The notes below the pieces were generated by a model. The model worked only from the letters and a program-made list of their open reading frames with translations, made no database searches and was not told where the DNA came from. From an uncultured Lachnospiraceae bacterium (lineage in GTDB: Bacteria > Bacillota > Clostridia > Lachnospirales > Lachnospiraceae): a stretch of DNA of 64,000 nucleotides. Positions 9,317 to 19,671 of this stretch are shown piece by piece (positions within the stretch are counted from its first letter, which is position 1; each line of letters opens with the position of its first letter). The stretch is taken from NCBI GenBank assembly GCA_947626745.1, contig CANQTF010000009.1, positions 1 through 64,000 on the forward strand, in the 5' to 3' direction. The position numbers and the translations under genes are program-made.

Positions 9317-12300
9317 TCACCGTTCGGCGTGACGCTCTCCGGTGCGCAGCGTCTCCTCGGCGGCAGCCGCGATCTCCTGCACAGAATAAAGCGGCGTCCT
9401 GCAGACCGTTGTGCCTTTGCGCAGATAAATCTGCCCGTTCACGGCGTCATAGGCCAGAAAACCGTGGAGACGCGCCAGGATATCTCCCCCGTCCTGCGTG
9501 AGCAGGTAGGCATACTCCGTTCCCCACAGCACGGCCAAACCTCCCTCGTACGCCTCATATCCGGCCATATCGTCCTCCAGCCCTTCGTACTTGGCGCTCG
9601 CTTCCCTGTCCACCTCGCAGAAATCAGGGGCGTCCGTATCGGCGGCAAGGCGCATCACCGTGACCCTGCCGTCCAGACTGACGAGATACAGCCGTCTGTC
9701 CGTATCGCTGCCGCCGAAAAACATCGTGCGCAGATAGCGGAAATTGACATATCCCTCCTGCAGCGGGTCCGTGCCGCCGTCATAGGTATAAAATACCTGT
9801 CCGTCCCGGCAGAAGCACAGACTTCCCGCCTCCGTATCGGCCACCGCATAATAGGGGAAACCGTCGGGCGCCGCCACGATATCACTGTAGGACAGCTCTT
9901 GACCGGCGGAGAACTCCGTTATGCTGATGCCGGACGGCTCGGACAGATCGCAGTCGTACAGTGTCTGAAAATCCTGCAGCAGCACATGTCCCAACGCGGC
10001 GTCGTCCGCCACCACCGTCAGGCTTGCGTGAAGCCCATACTCTTCATGCGTACAGGAGGAGACGACCTCCCCCGTTGACACATCCAGCTGCAGCATACGC
10101 CTGTTCGTCAGCAGCGCCAGCCGTTCTTGACCGTTGCAGTCAACAAACAGCATACCGCCGTAATAGTCCGCGTCCGTATAATTCCATAGCACATCGCCGC
10201 TCCTCGCATCCAACAGACAGATCTCGGTGTCCTGACCGACGCCGCTGTAGGCAACTGCCAGATATGCGCCGTCGGCGCTCAGCGCGGCTTCCCGGAGACT
10301 GCCGGCCACCCCCTCCTGCTTCTCATGAAAGACCTGCACCCCGTCGCCGACCGCCGTCCGGTATACCGTGATCTGTCTGCTGCCGTAAGGCAGCGTCACA
10401 CAGTAGCCGTCGCCTATCGCGAAGGTCTTCACGTTTGCGGAAGTACATGCGGGAAAAAGCATTCCCACCATATCTTCCCTGCTGTCCGCATTCAGATAAT
10501 GCCAGATGCCGTCTCTCGTGAACGCCATGAACATGCCGCTGCTCTCCGCATACCACAGCTTGACCACCTCCGAGCCCAGCCAGAAGCGGTAGAGCAGTCT
10601 GCCGTCCTGCGGATCGAGGATATCCACCCGGTCATAGCCCTGACAGAGCAGATAGTCCGTGCCGCTGCCCGTTCCCGCGGCTATGTCATAGAGCCAGCCG
10701 TCTGCGAGAGCATACGTCCACAGAGGCGTGTCTGCGCCGTGCAGGTCATAAGCATACAGACGGCTCTCCATATCGACGGCATAGCTTTCGCGGTCCGCCC
10801 CGCCGCTGCCGTTGTTCAATATATAGAGCCTGTCCTGAACGAACCGCAGCTCCTCCACATAGGTATAGGGCAGCGAGTAGATGCGCTGCACCGTGCCTGT
10901 GGCGGTATCGCAGAGGATCACCGCGCTCTCGTCACGCTCTCCCTCCTCCGTCAGCAGTTCCGCCGCCCAGTATGCGCCGTCCGCACTGCCGGCGCATGCG
11001 CCGCCGGACGCCGCGCTCAGACCCTCCGGCAGCTCCCACGCCCGCTCATACAGGATACTGCCGTCCGCACCGTCAAACAGCAGATAACCGTCCTCCGTCA
11101 GTAACACCGCCCGGTCCTGTTCCCGCAGCGCGATGATCCCCAATATCTTCCCCGAACCGTCCGCCGCCTGTCGGACACAGTACCGCTCTACGGCCTTCTC
11201 TCCCGACAGGTCATAGAGCGCCATGCCTTCCTCCGTCAGCGCATACACACTGTTTTCGTCCCGGAAATCCACCAGCGTCTCCGCGTCAAGATACGTATAC
11301 GCCGGCATCGTACACGGCACGATCCGCGCGTTGACGTCAGCCGCGCTCCACACGGTCACCTGCCCCGTCGCGTCCACCGTAAGGATCCTGCCGCCCTCCG
11401 GCGACATCTTCATGACCTGCACAGTGTTGTCCGCCTCCAAGATACGGTCCGGCAGGATCTGCTGCCCGTTTTCGTACAGATACAGACTGTCCGTCAGCGC
11501 ATACACCGTCTCCGGCGGATAATCGATCCCTGCGCCGGTCATACCGTCCTCCGCCAGATCTGACAGCGCGTCCTGCGCGGTGGCGACGGCCCGCATACGG
11601 TCGCCGTCCTCCAGATACTGCTTTGCCTCTTTGGCCCGCGCGACGGCCGTATTCCGCTTCGCCTCGCGGTACTGGGCTTCGATCTCCTGCGCCTGTGCGG
11701 CGATCTCGGCCGACTGTTCGCTGATCTGCGTGTTCTGCCGTCTGATCCGCAGCGCCATCGTCGTGCTGACGATGCCGAACAAAAGACAGGCGGCGCTGAT
11801 CGACACAGATGTCATAATGATCTTGCGCATACGGCGCTCTCTGTGTCGCTGCCGCAGGTCGTCGTAGCTGCAGCCGAACATCGGCGCCACAAGGCGCAGC
11901 AGCTCGCTTTTCAGCTTCTTGCGGATCTCTCTGCGGTCTGCGCCCCGCACATCGGCGGCCAGCGGCTCTACCGCGACCTTCTTTTTTATGACACTTCCGT
12001 CAGGTTGTTTTTCTTCTTCCTCGCGCCAAAGCAGCTCCTCGGGAAAAGACGTGTCCGGCTCTCCCTCCACAAGCACCGCCAGCACGTGCTCCCTGTCATG
12101 CAGCCGGATAAACGTCTCGATCTCCTGACGGCACCACATGGACTCGGGCAGCCTGGGGGAACAGATCACGATCAGGTACTCGGAATCCCGCAGCGCCTCC
12201 GTAATGGGATCGGCCAGATTGGCGACCAAGGGCAGTTCTTCCCGGTCGCGGAACACGCGCCGTATCCTCGTTCTGCCGTTCCACGCGCCCGTCTGCGCCG

Positions 12301-12454
12301 TTTGCTCCCCGTCCGCCGTCTGCGCTGCCATTCTGCGGGCCAGACCGGCGGGCAGTCTGAAATTCTCCAACTGCCTGTGGAGCGTCTGCGCCGCATAGCT
12401 GTCCGGTTCGGAATGTCTGTAGCTGATAAATGCGTCGTACTTCACCGTTCCCAT
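9317..12454 (-). CDS. TIR-domain protein with TM segment, coiled coil and C-terminal beta-propeller/WD40-like repeats
   Basis: N-term YDAFISYRHSEPDSYAAQTLHRQLE, RVFRDREELP, SMWCRQEIETF (TIR); TM IIMTSVSISAACLLFGIVSTTMAL; repeated blade-like sequence. Confidence 0.85.
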   Translation of the reverse strand: MGTVKYDAFISYRHSEPDSYAAQTLHRQLENFRLPAGLARRMAAQTADGEQTAQTGAWNGRTRIRRVFRDREELPLVANLADPITEALRDSEYLIVICSPRLPESMWCRQEIETFIRLHDREHVLAVLVEGEPDTSFPEELLWREEEEKQPDGSVIKKKVAVEPLAADVRGADRREIRKKLKSELLRLVAPMFGCSYDDLRQRHRERRMRKIIMTSVSISAACLLFGIVSTTMALRIRRQNTQISEQSAEIAAQAQEIEAQYREAKRNTAVARAKEAKQYLEDGDRMRAVATAQDALSDLAEDGMTGAGIDYPPETVYALTDSLYLYENGQQILPDRILEADNTVQVMKMSPEGGRILTVDATGQVTVWSAADVNARIVPCTMPAYTYLDAETLVDFRDENSVYALTEEGMALYDLSGEKAVERYCVRQAADGSGKILGIIALREQDRAVLLTEDGYLLFDGADGSILYERAWELPEGLSAASGGACAGSADGAYWAAELLTEEGERDESAVILCDTATGTVQRIYSLPYTYVEELRFVQDRLYILNNGSGGADRESYAVDMESRLYAYDLHGADTPLWTYALADGWLYDIAAGTGSGTDYLLCQGYDRVDILDPQDGRLLYRFWLGSEVVKLWYAESSGMFMAFTRDGIWHYLNADSREDMVGMLFPACTSANVKTFAIGDGYCVTLPYGSRQITVYRTAVGDGVQVFHEKQEGVAGSLREAALSADGAYLAVAYSGVGQDTEICLLDARSGDVLWNYTDADYYGGMLFVDCNGQERLALLTNRRMLQLDVSTGEVVSSCTHEEYGLHASLTVVADDAALGHVLLQDFQTLYDCDLSEPSGISITEFSAGQELSYSDIVAAPDGFPYYAVADTEAGSLCFCRDGQVFYTYDGGTDPLQEGYVNFRYLRTMFFGGSDTDRRLYLVSLDGRVTVMRLAADTDAPDFCEVDREASAKYEGLEDDMAGYEAYEGGLAVLWGTEYAYLLTQDGGDILARLHGFLAYDAVNGQIYLRKGTTVCRTPLYSVQEIAAAAEETLRTGERHAER

Positions 12455-12466
12455 CTGTTCCTCCTG

Positions 12467-13981
12467 CTAGGCCGGCGCATACGTCATGCGGAAGATATCC
12501 TTCTCCACCACATAGATGTCGTGTCTGTCGTCGCACCGTACTGCCAGATAATCTCCCTCTTTGCCGAGCATATACTTTTCTTCGTCCCAAGCGGTAAATA
12601 TTTTGACCCTATTGGTCAATTCTTTTGCGTGGATATGTGTGCCGCCCTTCGCAATACAGCTTTTGGCGCAGTCCGTCAGTCCCATGACCTCCCCGGTAGC
12701 CCGGTTGCGTATCGTCGGCTCATACAGGGCGGCCTGTCCCGGAACGTGGACACTGTTCAGCCGGTACGGCTCACCCGTGACGGTATAGTGTTTTCCGAAC
12801 TGTTCCCGGCGGTTGGGATAGACCTCCCCCTTGATGCCGATCATGATGATCAGATCCTGCTCCACCGTCATATCCACATCGCCCTCCAGTGTCCGGATCG
12901 TCACCGGCGTGCCGACGGGCAGTATCTTCACCGCCTCCACAAAGCCGACATGCACGGGCTTTTTCACATAGCGCCGCATATCCGACAGATCGATCTCGTA
13001 GGTCTTGGCATAGATGATCCGGCAGTTGTCAAAGTAGCTGTTCAGCCGCTGGCTGAAGAAAGCCTCGGAATGCAGCGTCGGATAGACATTCTCATACAGC
13101 GTCTTATTGATGAAACCGCCCGCCTTCTCCCGGTGGCCGCCGCCCGAGCCGATCCCTTCCGCGAGGAACGCCGCCAGCTCGTTTGCCTGCACCTCCTTGA
13201 TGCAGCTCCTGACGGAAAATTTATAACCGTCTTCCGTTTCATTGTAGACGACGCAGCTGTCCACCTCCGCCACTTGGATCAGGAAATCGCTGATCAGGCC
13301 GAGGATATTCGGGTCGCAGGGCTGTGACCGGATGATCGCATAGCGGTAATCGTCGTTGTAGATGTAGCGTATCATCGCCACACCCGCGATCTCCATTTCC
13401 TGAAGAGACAGGTTGGAATTGCGGAAAAGCGTGATCAGCGATTTCTCGCAGGGCACGGCGTCCCGCATATCCATATCGAGAGGATTGTAGATCTCGGCGA
13501 ACTGGTTCGTGTCCGTATACAAACCGTAATAGAGCGCCGTCCCCACTTTGCTGTCCTCTATCCGATAGCCGCTGTCCCGCAGCATACTCCACACGAGGGT
13601 GGAACAGCTTCCCAGATGCGGATCGATCTCGCTTTTCTCCACATTTGTGATCTCCGTCTGGTGGTGGTCGATGATCGCCACCTCCTGCGCGGGAAGGCGC
13701 GTCACGTTGCCCGCGCCGTACTGACAATCCACCGTGAGCAGAAGCTCTGCGGCCTTGGCTTCCTCCTCCACGTGTGTGATAGGGATATTGAGCTTGTCCA
13801 CCATCAGCAGCAGATTGGATTTCCGGATCCTGTTCCTGCCCGCGTACACGAGCCGCACTTGTTTTCCCATGCTCTGAAAATACGCATACAGTGCAAATCC
13901 CGACGCGATAGCGTCCGCATCAGGGTTGTCATGGCATTGGATCGTAATATCCCGATAAGATTCCAGATCTTTGAGTTTCAT
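12467..13981 (-). CDS. DHH family phosphoesterase
   Basis: CHDNPDADAIASG, AIIDHHQTE, GSGGGHREKAGG motifs. Confidence 0.88.
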   Translation of the reverse strand: MKLKDLESYRDITIQCHDNPDADAIASGFALYAYFQSMGKQVRLVYAGRNRIRKSNLLLMVDKLNIPITHVEEEAKAAELLLTVDCQYGAGNVTRLPAQEVAIIDHHQTEITNVEKSEIDPHLGSCSTLVWSMLRDSGYRIEDSKVGTALYYGLYTDTNQFAEIYNPLDMDMRDAVPCEKSLITLFRNSNLSLQEMEIAGVAMIRYIYNDDYRYAIIRSQPCDPNILGLISDFLIQVAEVDSCVVYNETEDGYKFSVRSCIKEVQANELAAFLAEGIGSGGGHREKAGGFINKTLYENVYPTLHSEAFFSQRLNSYFDNCRIIYAKTYEIDLSDMRRYVKKPVHVGFVEAVKILPVGTPVTIRTLEGDVDMTVEQDLIIMIGIKGEVYPNRREQFGKHYTVTGEPYRLNSVHVPGQAALYEPTIRNRATGEVMGLTDCAKSCIAKGGTHIHAKELTNRVKIFTAWDEEKYMLGKEGDYLAVRCDDRHDIYVVEKDIFRMTYAPA

Positions 13982-14691
13982 TGTATGTTCTCCCCGCTGT
14001 TCCTATTGCATGCTTCCGATCTGTGCGGCGTTCCGCCCTGTTTTACGCCGAATTTTTCCCGCATGGCGATAAGCCTTCCGATCTGTTCGTCGGACAACTG
14101 CCGCTGTCTGCCGAGCAGCCTATCCGTGATGAGCAGGAGCTTCGCATAGTACTCCATCGACTCCAGCCTATAATACGCGCTGTATGCGTCCTCCGCCCAT
14201 GTCACCGCGCCGTGATTGGCGAGCAGTACCCCGTTGTGCGTGCGGCAGTAGGGCGCGACCGCTTCCGGCACCGCTTCCGTCCCCAGCTCCGCGTAGGGCG
14301 CGATCGGCACATCGCCCAGCATAATCACCGCCTCCGCAAGGATCGGAGCCTCCAGCGGGATCCCCGCCACCGCAAAGCTCGTGCAGATCGGAGGATGCGC
14401 GTGACAGACGCTTTGCAGCGCATCGTTCTCCCGATAGGCCCGCAGATGCATTTTCAGTTCGGAGGACGGCCGGTGCGTTCCCTCCAGCACGTTGCCATCC
14501 AGATCTACCTTGACGAGCATCTTTTTCTTCATATAGCCCTTGGACACGCCGGTGGGCGTGGCCCACACCGCATTGTCCCCGACTTTCACAGAGATATTGC
14601 CGTCGTTCGCCGCCACGAAGCCTCGCACGTACATGCGCTGTCCGATGTCTATAATCGCCTTCTTTGCGGCTTTGTCGCTCATGTAGTTCAT
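13978..14691 (-). CDS. Class II aldolase/adducin family protein
   Basis: GNISVKVGDNAVWATPTG, VCHAHPP, LLANHGAVTW; overlaps the DHH gene by ATGA. Confidence 0.88.
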   Translation of the reverse strand: MNYMSDKAAKKAIIDIGQRMYVRGFVAANDGNISVKVGDNAVWATPTGVSKGYMKKKMLVKVDLDGNVLEGTHRPSSELKMHLRAYRENDALQSVCHAHPPICTSFAVAGIPLEAPILAEAVIMLGDVPIAPYAELGTEAVPEAVAPYCRTHNGVLLANHGAVTWAEDAYSAYYRLESMEYYAKLLLITDRLLGRQRQLSDEQIGRLIAMREKFGVKQGGTPHRSEACNRNSGENIQ

Positions 14692-14743
14692 AAGTGCTCC
14701 TTCCGTGATATCCGATACCCGCCCGCGGGCAGGTACGCATTCG

Positions 14744-15835
14744 CTACAGCTCCTGCCGTCTGCGGAACAATGCCTGAAACGCCTCCGCGTAAGGCGGCCG
14801 CAGCACGCCGTGTTCGGTCACGATGCCCGTGATCAGTTCGTTGTCCGTGACATCGAAGGCGGGATTGAAGACCTTCACCCCGGCGGGCGCCATCGGCTTC
14901 TCATACCACATATCCGTCACCTCGCCGGCGGGCCGCTGCTCGATCACGATATCCGCCCCTGTCGGGGTATCCATGTCGATCGTTGAGGTCGGCGCGCATA
15001 CATAAAAGGGCACGTTGTAACGCTTCGCCACCGTGGCGACCACGGACGTACCGATCTTGTTTGCCACATCGCCGTTGGCCGCCACGCGGTCACAGCCCAC
15101 GAACACTGCGTTGATCCAACCGTTTCGCATGACCGCAGCGCACATGTTGTCACAGATCAGCGTCACGTCCACGCCCGACGCCTGCAGCTCATACGCCGTC
15201 AGCCTCGCGCCCTGCAGGAGCGGTCTGGTCTCGTCCGCAAAGACACGGAAGTGATAGCCGCGCTCCTGCCCCAAGTAGATAGGCGCTGTCGCCGTGCCGT
15301 ATCTGCACGTGGCCAGCTGTCCGGCATTGCAGTGCGTCAGGATACCGTCGCCCGGTCTGACGAGCGTAAGCCCGTGTTCCCCGATCGCCCTGCACACGCG
15401 GATATCCTCCTCCTTCATGGCGAGCGCCGTCGCTTTCAGCCTCTGCCTGATCCCGTCCACGGGCAGCCCACGGCTGTCCTCACAGATCCGCTCCATCCTG
15501 TTGAGCGCCCACGAGAGATTGACCGCCGTGGGTCTCGCGGAATTCAGATAGTCCTTATACTCGCGAAACTTCCGGCAAAAGACATCGTAGTCCTCCGTGT
15601 CGATCCCTTTGGCCAGCAGATAGATGCCGAAGGCCGCCGCCACGCCGATGGCAGGGGCGCCGCGCACCTTCAAAAGATATATGGCGTCCCATATCTCCTG
15701 TGCGGTGTGCAGCCGGATCAGCTCCGTCACCGCCGGCAGTTTCGTCTGATCGATCACCACCAGCGCGCTGTCCGCATCGTCTAACGCCACCGTCTCGTAC
15801 TCCATGATATTCTTGTCCCGCTGTCTGTCGTCCAT
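14744..15835 (-). CDS. mtnA: S-methyl-5-thioribose-1-phosphate isomerase
   Basis: KVRGAPAIGVAAAFG, ILTHCNAGQLATCRYGTA, VGCDRVAANGDVANKIGT; start trimmed to MDDRQRDKN. Confidence 0.93.
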   Translation of the reverse strand: MDDRQRDKNIMEYETVALDDADSALVVIDQTKLPAVTELIRLHTAQEIWDAIYLLKVRGAPAIGVAAAFGIYLLAKGIDTEDYDVFCRKFREYKDYLNSARPTAVNLSWALNRMERICEDSRGLPVDGIRQRLKATALAMKEEDIRVCRAIGEHGLTLVRPGDGILTHCNAGQLATCRYGTATAPIYLGQERGYHFRVFADETRPLLQGARLTAYELQASGVDVTLICDNMCAAVMRNGWINAVFVGCDRVAANGDVANKIGTSVVATVAKRYNVPFYVCAPTSTIDMDTPTGADIVIEQRPAGEVTDMWYEKPMAPAGVKVFNPAFDVTDNELITGIVTEHGVLRPPYAEAFQALFRRRQEL

Positions 15836-15885
15836 AAGTGTCTCCCGTATCCTTTCCCAACGCCGTGTACCTGTTTCCTGTGCCG

Positions 15886-16761
15886 TCACAGTCCCTGCGG
15901 TCCTCCCTGCTCCCACAGAGTCAGCCGTTTCCCGTCGCTCTGAAAGACCACCTCCGCCTCTCTTGAAAAGAGGAGTCTGCTCCCGCATTTTTCGGCGCTT
16001 TCCAATATCTCTTCATCTGCTCTGTCAGATGTGACCACGGCATAATCCGGATCCAGCGCCTCAAACAGCGCCTCCGAAGCGCCGTTTGCCCGCCCGTGAT
16101 GCGCCACCTTATATAAGGCGACCTTAGGCAGACCCGCCGCAAGAAGCTCTTCGCTGCGCTTTTTCAGCGCATCTCCTCCGAAAAACATCCTGACCTCCCC
16201 ATGCTCCGCCAACACGGCCAGAGAATAATTGTTGTCCTGCTTGTAGTGTTTTTCCTGCGGCGGATAGATCAGCAGACTGACATAGCCCGTATCCAGCTTC
16301 CACACATGATCCGGATAGCAGACCGGGATCCCCTGCGCTTCACAATATGCCTCTATTGCCGTCAGCGTCTCTTTTTCTTCATCATAGTACGGGTGGAACA
16401 CCTGATCCACCGGGATCGTCTCCAATACGGAGAGCGCTCCGCCGATATGATCCTTGTCGGGATGCGTTAAGATGAGCGCGTCGAGTTCACGGATATCTGT
16501 GTCCTGCAGCGTCTGTATCACATGTCTGCCGTCCTGCGCCTCGCCGGTATCGATCATCACCGCGTTTGCGCCCTGATGCAGTATGATGCAGTCCGCGTCA
16601 TCCCTTGTCTGTAAAATGCGCACCTGCAGATCCGTGCCGCTTGCTGCCGGGCCGCCCGTACCGTCCTCCGCCAGACAGGCCGCAGCCAACAATGCCGCCA
16701 GCACACCGGCCGCACATAAACACGCTGCCCTTCTCATTTTCCGCTCCTTTTGTCCGTTCAT
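15886..16761 (-). CDS. ComEC/Rec2-like secreted MBL-fold hydrolase
   Basis: LTHPDKDHIGG, MIDTGEAQDG, VAHHGRANGAS; N-terminal signal/TM. Confidence 0.82.
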   Translation of the reverse strand: MNGQKERKMRRAACLCAAGVLAALLAAACLAEDGTGGPAASGTDLQVRILQTRDDADCIILHQGANAVMIDTGEAQDGRHVIQTLQDTDIRELDALILTHPDKDHIGGALSVLETIPVDQVFHPYYDEEKETLTAIEAYCEAQGIPVCYPDHVWKLDTGYVSLLIYPPQEKHYKQDNNYSLAVLAEHGEVRMFFGGDALKKRSEELLAAGLPKVALYKVAHHGRANGASEALFEALDPDYAVVTSDRADEEILESAEKCGSRLLFSREAEVVFQSDGKRLTLWEQGGPQGL

Positions 16762-17135
16762 TTTCTCAACCCTGCATCGGTAAAGTTCTTCTTAAGCGCC
16801 CGCTCCGTCGGAAAGACCGAAACGATCATCACCATGCACTGCACGGTGCAGAGCGCCACGCCCAGTCCGCCGATGACAGTCTGCGAGCTGCGGCAGAACG
16901 GAAGCTGCACAAGCGCCGACAGAAGCAGCAGGAGCCAGCCGACCTTCCACCAGATACGCCCGCAGTACACCTGTGCGAACTGCCATGTATCCGCATTCCG
17001 CATAGAACGTTTCGTCCGGTAGCCGTACACCATATTGACGCCCGGCGGCGGATGCTTCCACAGCAGTCTGCCGCCGGCGATCATAATGAGCGGCACGATC
17101 AGATCGCAGCAGAACATAAACCACCAGAATCCCAT
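16758..17135 (-). CDS. SdpI family membrane protein
   Basis: NMVYGYRTKRSMRNADTWQFAQVYCGR plus TM segments. Confidence 0.8.
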   Translation of the reverse strand: MGFWWFMFCCDLIVPLIMIAGGRLLWKHPPPGVNMVYGYRTKRSMRNADTWQFAQVYCGRIWWKVGWLLLLLSALVQLPFCRSSQTVIGGLGVALCTVQCMVMIVSVFPTERALKKNFTDAGLRK

Positions 17136-17217
17136 GTGTCGATACCTTCCTTTCTAACACAGCGGCGCGAAGATCCGCAGCACCCGCGCTATGACGGGAA
17201 ACCCCGCTGCGATGTAT

Positions 17218-18387
17218 TCACATCTGCAGATAATACGTCGCCGGGAACAGCTTCTCCAACACCGCAAAGACAGGCACATACGCCGCCAGTCTGACAAATA
17301 CGGGGGAGCACACGAGGCTGCCGAGCGAAAGGAGCGGGATCGCCGCCGCTATCGTCTCCCGGCGCCGCAAAAACAGCCGCAGCATGCAGCAATAGGCGGC
17401 CACGATCAACTGATAGGCGATGAGCCGTCCGATCTGTGACAGCCATTCGCCCGCATCCCACACGGACAACAGTGTGCCGGGAGAAAAATGTCCGCCCGCC
17501 GCGCGCACGCCCTCCGACAGCCACAGGCAGACAAGCGCCGCCGCGGAGATAAAAACGGTCGGCAGCCATACATCGACTACATAAGTCAATGCATTGGGGG
17601 CTATCCGAAGGAATCTTTTTTCCTGCAGATCCCTGTCATATTCCAGCATACCGCACATGCCGCCGATAAAAATGATAACCGCAAACACCCCTTTTACGGG
17701 AAAGGCAGTCATGTCATAAGTGTCAGCCTCGTCATTTTCCTGTTGACTATATTGGTCATCATACAGATAGCGGAAATCAAAGGTACTGCCGTCCGTCAGA
17801 TGCGTCTCGTAAGCCTCCCAAGCATAGTCGGAAAGCTCCGGCGACAACGCTTCCATATAATCCATATAACTCTGTTCGGAATAACACTGAAAGAGCACTT
17901 CCGCGATACGCTCCTTGGCCATGCCCGTGATGCTGCTCGCGTTGGTCTCATAGACCGTGACGCACTTGCGCCGGTCGTTTTCCATGATCCGTTCTTCGAT
18001 ATCCGCCGGTATGACAAACCCGCAGTCTGTCCCGCCGCGCAGCACGAGCGACTCCGCCTCGGAGCTCTCCGCACAAAACACATATGTGAGGACGCTGTCC
18101 TTCTCCTGCTGCCGCAGCCCGTCCGCGATCCGTTCCGCCCATGAGCCGTCTTCCACGCAGACCGCCACGGCCGCGCCGCCTCCTTCTCCCTGCGCGGACA
18201 CACCGACCGCAAGGCCGATGAGCGGGATCAGCACGAGCAGCACGACGTAAGCCGGCTGCCGCCACAGCCGCTTTGCAAGGAGCAGCAGCCAGATACGGTA
18301 TTGTTTTTGCAGCGGGGAGCCGCCGCCCTTTCGATGATCTCCTCTATCGCTTTTCAAGCCTTTCTCTGCCAGCCCTTTCTCACACAA
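17218..18387 (-). CDS. ABC-2 type transporter permease (start uncertain)
   Basis: N-terminal TM, large extracellular loop, C-terminal TM cluster. Confidence 0.75.
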   Translation of the reverse strand: MCEKGLAEKGLKSDRGDHRKGGGSPLQKQYRIWLLLLAKRLWRQPAYVVLLVLIPLIGLAVGVSAQGEGGGAAVAVCVEDGSWAERIADGLRQQEKDSVLTYVFCAESSEAESLVLRGGTDCGFVIPADIEERIMENDRRKCVTVYETNASSITGMAKERIAEVLFQCYSEQSYMDYMEALSPELSDYAWEAYETHLTDGSTFDFRYLYDDQYSQQENDEADTYDMTAFPVKGVFAVIIFIGGMCGMLEYDRDLQEKRFLRIAPNALTYVVDVWLPTVFISAAALVCLWLSEGVRAAGGHFSPGTLLSVWDAGEWLSQIGRLIAYQLIVAAYCCMLRLFLRRRETIAAAIPLLSLGSLVCSPVFVRLAAYVPVFAVLEKLFPATYYLQM

Positions 18388-18406
18388 GGTAGAAATCTCT
18401 TACGCC

Positions 18407-19666
18407 CTATTTGCAGCGGCGGTATCTGAAACGCTCCGCCGCATAGGCCGCCGCGCCAAACGCGGCCGTGTACATGCCTAACTGCGCGGCCAGACGCCCT
18501 GCCTCCGGGCCGTATCCTGTAAACAGGCCCCCGCACGCACGGATCAAACAGGAGGTCGGGAGCGCTGCCCCGACACCGCGTATCGTCTGCGGCAGCAGCG
18601 CGGACGGCACAAAACCGCCGGACAGATAGAGCATCGCCACGGAAATCGGAAAGAAGAACAGGATACTGCCCGTTCTGCTTCCCGACACGCTGTAGATCAT
18701 ATGATGAAACGATGTGACCGTCGTCAGCACCAAAAACAGCATACCCATGCAGACACCGGCCGATATACGCCTCCTTCCGCTCACGAGCAGTTCCCCGAGG
18801 CGCTCTGCCGCCTCCGGGGTACACAGTCTGACGCTCCACAGCAAAACCAGCATCGCAGCCGCAAGCAACAGCATATAACAAAGACCGCACAGCCACTTAC
18901 ACAGACTCTGCCACGGCCCGCCGACGCCCGCGCGGACAAGCTGCTTCCGGAACGCCGCCGGCTCGGGCTGCATGACGGGGTAGGCCGCCATGCCCGCAAG
19001 CAGCAGGAAAAGGACGATGCCGGACGACGCGTAATGCTGCGCCACGCTCAGCCGTCCGGTCGCGGAGACTGTCTCCTCGTCGTAGATCGACAGCCTGTCT
19101 AACGCAAACGCGAGGTTATAGCCGTCTATCCCGGCCTCCACGGCGGACAGCTCATCGCCGAGTCCGTACCGGGCCGCCGTATCGTCCGCCCCGTAGATCT
19201 GTGCCTGTGCCACGCGCAGAAGCCCCGCGCCCGACTCTGTCAGCTCCCGAAACAGCATCGCCTCCAAGCGGGCATTCTTCGGGAACACCACGTCCACCGA
19301 CGGGTTGCGCCCGTACATGATGCCGTCCACAAGCCCCTCCGGCAAAAGCACCAGCGCCGCCAGCTCCCCGTCCGCCAGCATGTTCATGCCCTCTTCCTCG
19401 GACACCTGCCGGAATCGGCAGATCTGCGCGGCGCTCTCCATGTTCTCCACATAGTCGAGCGCCATGCGCGTCATGCGGTCGTCCTCCCGCACCACAACGC
19501 CGATGTCTGCGCCGACCGCCAGCGGTTCTCTCTCCATAGCCTTAACGCCGCAAAAAGCGATCCCGCCTACGAGGATCATGAGCGCGACTGCCAAAAGCAG
19601 CATACGCGGAAACATGCCCGCCGTTTTCTTTAATTCTATATACAGATACCGTGCCTTACGTCTCAT
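18407..19666 (-). CDS. ABC-2 type transporter permease
   Basis: Same architecture as the adjacent permease. Confidence 0.75.
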   Translation of the reverse strand: MRRKARYLYIELKKTAGMFPRMLLLAVALMILVGGIAFCGVKAMEREPLAVGADIGVVVREDDRMTRMALDYVENMESAAQICRFRQVSEEEGMNMLADGELAALVLLPEGLVDGIMYGRNPSVDVVFPKNARLEAMLFRELTESGAGLLRVAQAQIYGADDTAARYGLGDELSAVEAGIDGYNLAFALDRLSIYDEETVSATGRLSVAQHYASSGIVLFLLLAGMAAYPVMQPEPAAFRKQLVRAGVGGPWQSLCKWLCGLCYMLLLAAAMLVLLWSVRLCTPEAAERLGELLVSGRRRISAGVCMGMLFLVLTTVTSFHHMIYSVSGSRTGSILFFFPISVAMLYLSGGFVPSALLPQTIRGVGAALPTSCLIRACGGLFTGYGPEAGRLAAQLGMYTAAFGAAAYAAERFRYRRCK

Positions 19667-19671
19667 GTGTA

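Noticed and set aside
11843-13327. 494-aa plus-strand ORF
   Set aside because: Antisense to the TIR and DHH genes; no coherent motifs.
15836-15988. N-terminal extension of the mtnA ORF
   Set aside because: Extension overlaps the end of the MBL gene and is Arg/Gly-rich; the homology-like region starts at MDDRQRDKN.
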